The notes below the pieces were generated by a model. The model made no database searches. It had not been told where the DNA came from and was given only the letters and a program-made list of their open reading frames with translations. A stretch of 64,000 nt of DNA, taken from Volucribacter amazonae (GTDB lineage: Bacteria > Pseudomonadota > Gammaproteobacteria > Enterobacterales > Pasteurellaceae). The translations under genes and the position numbers were made by a program. Positions within the stretch are counted from its first letter, which is position 1. Every line of letters starts with the position of its first letter. The stretch spans positions 1,923,501-1,987,500 of the forward strand of contig NZ_LWID01000001.1 in assembly GCF_029783845.1 (NCBI RefSeq). The letters are read 5' to 3'. Below, piece by piece: positions 61,650 through 64,000 of this stretch.

Positions 61650-63014
61650 ATGACAACAACTCCTGTCATGCCAATTAATCAGGCAACAAACGACTATTAT
61701 TTATCTCGCCAAAACAAAATGGAATCCAATGTACGCAGTTATCCTCGTAAATTGCCTTTAGCTATTGCAAAAGCACAAGGTTGCTGGGTAACTGATGTTG
61801 AAGGTAATGAATATCTTGATTGTTTAGCGGGGGCGGGGACTTTAGCGTTAGGGCATAATCATCCAGCGATTATTCAAGCTATTCAAGATGTATTAGCTAG
61901 CGGTTTACCTTTACATACACTTGATTTAACTACGCCGTTAAAAGATGCTTTTACTGAAGAATTATTATCCTTTTTTCCGCAAGATCAATATTGTTTACAA
62001 TTTTGTGGTCCTTCTGGTGCAGACGGTACAGAAGCTGCAATAAAACTTGCGAAAACTTATACTGGGCGTGGTAATGTGATTGCCTTTTCAGGTGGCTATC
62101 ATGGTATGACACAAGGTTCACTGGCGATGACAGGTAATCTTAATGCCAAAAATGCAGTACAAAATATGATGCCTGGCGTGCAATTTATGCCTTATCCTCA
62201 TGAATACCGTTGCCCATTAGGTTTGGGGGGAGAAGCGGGCGTTGAAGCGTTAACCTATTATTTTGAAAACTTTATTGAAGATGTTGAAAGTGGTGTGGTT
62301 AAACCTGCTGCGGTAATTCTTGAAGCTATTCAAGGCGAAGGTGGTGTGGTTACTGCACCAGTAAAATGGTTACAAAAAATTCGTGAAGTGACGAAAAAAC
62401 ATGGCATTGTGTTAATTTTAGATGAAGTGCAAGCGGGCTTCTGCCGTTCTGGTAAAATGTTTGCTTTTGAACACGCAGGAATTGAGCCTGATGTGGTGGT
62501 CATGTCAAAAGCGGTTGGTGGAAGTTTACCTTTAGCGGTATTGGCAATTCGTAAAGAGTTTGATGCTTGGTTACCTGCTGGGCATACAGGGACATTCCGT
62601 GGTAATCAATTAGCCATGGCAACAGGTTATGCCTCATTAAAAATTATGAAAGAACAGAAATTAGCCGAAAACGCTGAGCAACGTGGGGCTTATTTAAAAG
62701 CTGAATTACAACAATTAGCAAAACAATATCCTTGTATTGGTAATGTACGGGGTAAAGGATTAATGCTAGGTATTGAAATTGTTGATGAACGTCAAGCAGC
62801 GGATCGTATTGGTTCATATCCTGCGGACGGTAATTTAGCCGCTGAAATCCAAAAAGCCTGTTTTCAGCATAAATTGCTATTAGAACGTGGTGGACGTGGT
62901 GGTAATGTGGTACGTTTACTTTGCCCATTGATTATTAGCCAATCAGAATGTGAAGAAGTCATTAAACGTTTTGCCCAAGCGGTGGAAAGTGCGTTAAAAG
63001 CCACTCGCAGTTAA
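61650..63014 (+). CDS. dat: Diaminobutyrate-2-oxoglutarate aminotransferase
   Basis: A 454-residue class-III PLP aminotransferase making L-2,4-diaminobutyrate from aspartate semialdehyde and glutamate. Motifs: YLDCLAGAGTLALGHNHP, QFCGPSGADGTEAAIKLAKTYTGRGNVIAFSGGYHGMT, LILDEVQAGFCRSG and the cofactor lysine K287 in MSKAVGGSLP. It resembles Haemophilus and Acinetobacter Dat. AGAAGG lies nine bases before the ATG. ddc follows after 90 bases. Confidence 0.95.
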   Translation: MTTTPVMPINQATNDYYLSRQNKMESNVRSYPRKLPLAIAKAQGCWVTDVEGNEYLDCLAGAGTLALGHNHPAIIQAIQDVLASGLPLHTLDLTTPLKDAFTEELLSFFPQDQYCLQFCGPSGADGTEAAIKLAKTYTGRGNVIAFSGGYHGMTQGSLAMTGNLNAKNAVQNMMPGVQFMPYPHEYRCPLGLGGEAGVEALTYYFENFIEDVESGVVKPAAVILEAIQGEGGVVTAPVKWLQKIREVTKKHGIVLILDEVQAGFCRSGKMFAFEHAGIEPDVVVMSKAVGGSLPLAVLAIRKEFDAWLPAGHTGTFRGNQLAMATGYASLKIMKEQKLAENAEQRGAYLKAELQQLAKQYPCIGNVRGKGLMLGIEIVDERQAADRIGSYPADGNLAAEIQKACFQHKLLLERGGRGGNVVRLLCPLIISQSECEEVIKRFAQAVESALKATRS

Positions 63015-63104
63015 TTATCTTAATCTAAGTATGGCAAGGTGATATTAAGTACTTTGCCATTTATATTTACCCTTTCAATAATTATTTCGTAAGGAAAAGA
63101 GCAA

Positions 63105-64000
63105 ATGATCGAGTTTTCCAAACATAAACAGGCTTTACTTTGTAATGATCCGCAAGCCATTGCTGATTACCAGCGGGCGATGCAACAGGCGGTCAATGCG
63201 GTTAGTCAATGGTTACAAAATGATAAAATGTATACTGGTGGTAGTGTTAGCCAGCTTCGTCAACAAGTGAAATTTACCCCTTCTTCGCAAGGACAAGGGC
63301 TAGAACAGGCTTTGCAACAATTAACCGAGTTATTTTTAAATAAGAGCTTAAAAGTGCATCATCCTCATTCCCTTGCTCATTTGCATTGCCCAACTATGGT
63401 TGCGAGCCAAGTGGCAGAAGTGTTTATTAATGCCACTAATCAATCTATGGATTCTTGGGATCAAAGTCCCGTTGCCTCGTTAATGGAAGTGGAGTTAATT
63501 CGTTGGTTACGCCAAAAAACGGGTTATGATGCTGGTGATGCAGGCGTATTTACTTCTGGTGGTACGCAATCAAATCTCATGGGGCTATTATTGGCACGTG
63601 ATGCTTGTATTGCCAAACATTGGCAGACTGCAGAAGGCAAGGCTTGGTCAGTACAGCAAAATGGTATTCCAGCAGATGCTTTGCAAAAAGTGAAAGTGGT
63701 TTGTTCTGAAAATGCCCATTTTTCCGTACAAAAAAATATGGCAATGATGGGAATGGGCTTCCAGTCAGTGGTAACAGTACCTGTTAATCAACAAGCGCAA
63801 ATTGATGTTGTTGCTTTAGAACAAACTTTGCAACAATTACAAAATGAAGGAAAAATTGTTGCCTGTGTGGTGGCAACCGCAGGAACAACAGATGCAGGGG
63901 CAATAGATCCTATTGGGAAAATTCGTCAAATTACGGATCAATTTGGTGCTTGGTTACATATTGATGCGGCTTGGGGTGGGGCATTATTATTATCCAAGCA
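63105..64000 (+). CDS. ddc: L-2,4-diaminobutyrate decarboxylase, N-terminal part
   Basis: The first 298 codons of a PLP group-II decarboxylase, open to the window end. It starts MIEFSKHKQALLCNDPQAI, with HHPHSLAHLHCPTMVASQVAEVFINATNQSMDSWDQSPVA, GVFTSGGTQSNLMGLLLARD, SENAHFSVQKN and the cofactor-ring Asp in WLHIDAAWGG. The lysine motif lies beyond the edge. Together with Dat it makes 1,3-diaminopropane, a polyamine. AAGGAAAA precedes the ATG. Confidence 0.93.
   Translation, partial: MIEFSKHKQALLCNDPQAIADYQRAMQQAVNAVSQWLQNDKMYTGGSVSQLRQQVKFTPSSQGQGLEQALQQLTELFLNKSLKVHHPHSLAHLHCPTMVASQVAEVFINATNQSMDSWDQSPVASLMEVELIRWLRQKTGYDAGDAGVFTSGGTQSNLMGLLLARDACIAKHWQTAEGKAWSVQQNGIPADALQKVKVVCSENAHFSVQKNMAMMGMGFQSVVTVPVNQQAQIDVVALEQTLQQLQNEGKIVACVVATAGTTDAGAIDPIGKIRQITDQFGAWLHIDAAWGGALLLSK

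Noticed and set aside
1..64000. CRISPR array, prophage or integron
   Set aside because: No regularly spaced direct repeats, cas, phage structural, integrase or attC-like sequences were seen.

Overview
The window looks like the chromosome of a member of the Pasteurellaceae. More than 30 copies of the Haemophilus-type DNA uptake core AAGTGCGGT (or its complement) are scattered through it. The coding sequence is AT-rich, and most proteins resemble Haemophilus/Pasteurella housekeeping proteins. The uptake core is the 'Hin' rather than the 'Apl' type, which fits Haemophilus, Pasteurella, Aggregatibacter, Avibacterium or relatives. The genus cannot be fixed from sequence alone.

Layout. 1-3385: dipeptide/heme ABC transporter start (dppB cut by the window edge, dppA), then proB. 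3545-9188: folA, then a five-gene operon for ketone-body use (atoD, atoA, atoB, a 3-hydroxybutyrate dehydrogenase and a GntP-type permease). 9247-14307: a tRNA-Asp, an IS3-like scar, htpG and tktA. 14730-19456: a complete LapE/LapB/LapC-like type I secretion apparatus without an adjacent substrate. 19560-21093: a MazE/MazF toxin-antitoxin pair and an IS1016-like element with intact ends, an 8-bp target duplication and a broken transposase. 21261-36816: a TPR/glycosyltransferase-like gene, smp/serB, yajQ, nrdDG, an EamA transporter, an SPFH protein, pfkA, fieF, yaaA, ung, grcA, holC and rsuA. 37155-41633: a large sialidase autotransporter carrying a run of nine G. 41801-50521: glyS, a truncated DUF1016 gene, a glutaredoxin-like gene, glyQ, clpX, clpP, tig, a BON-LysM protein and pgeF. 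50531-52727: a second, decayed IS remnant and three AT-rich, immunity-like genes. 52768-57963: pabA/pabC/pabB, a LysR regulator, epmA and uppP. 58151-64000: a second identical tRNA-Asp, dnaQ, rnhA, lysC with a lysine riboswitch, and dat-ddc (2,4-diaminobutyrate to 1,3-diaminopropane), the last gene being cut by the window edge.

How the genes work together. The ato operon can import 3-hydroxybutyrate, oxidise it to acetoacetate, transfer CoA and thiolyse it to acetyl-CoA. lysC and dat-ddc are divergent and share the aspartate-semialdehyde branch point: lysC is controlled by a lysine-sensing leader, and dat has its own structured leader. nrdDG (two NrdR-box-like sites) and grcA (an exact FNR-type box) are adaptations to low oxygen.

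Most notable unexplained items: (i) a family of nine imperfect palindromes of 33-106 bp plus one half copy, all intergenic, with TATAGTC ends and a conserved GC-rich centre; (ii) the G9 tract inside the sialidase gene just before the catalytic domain, a candidate phase-variation switch; (iii) a multi-hairpin leader in front of dat; (iv) the orphan immunity-like cluster behind an IS scar. No CRISPR array, prophage or rRNA operon was seen.
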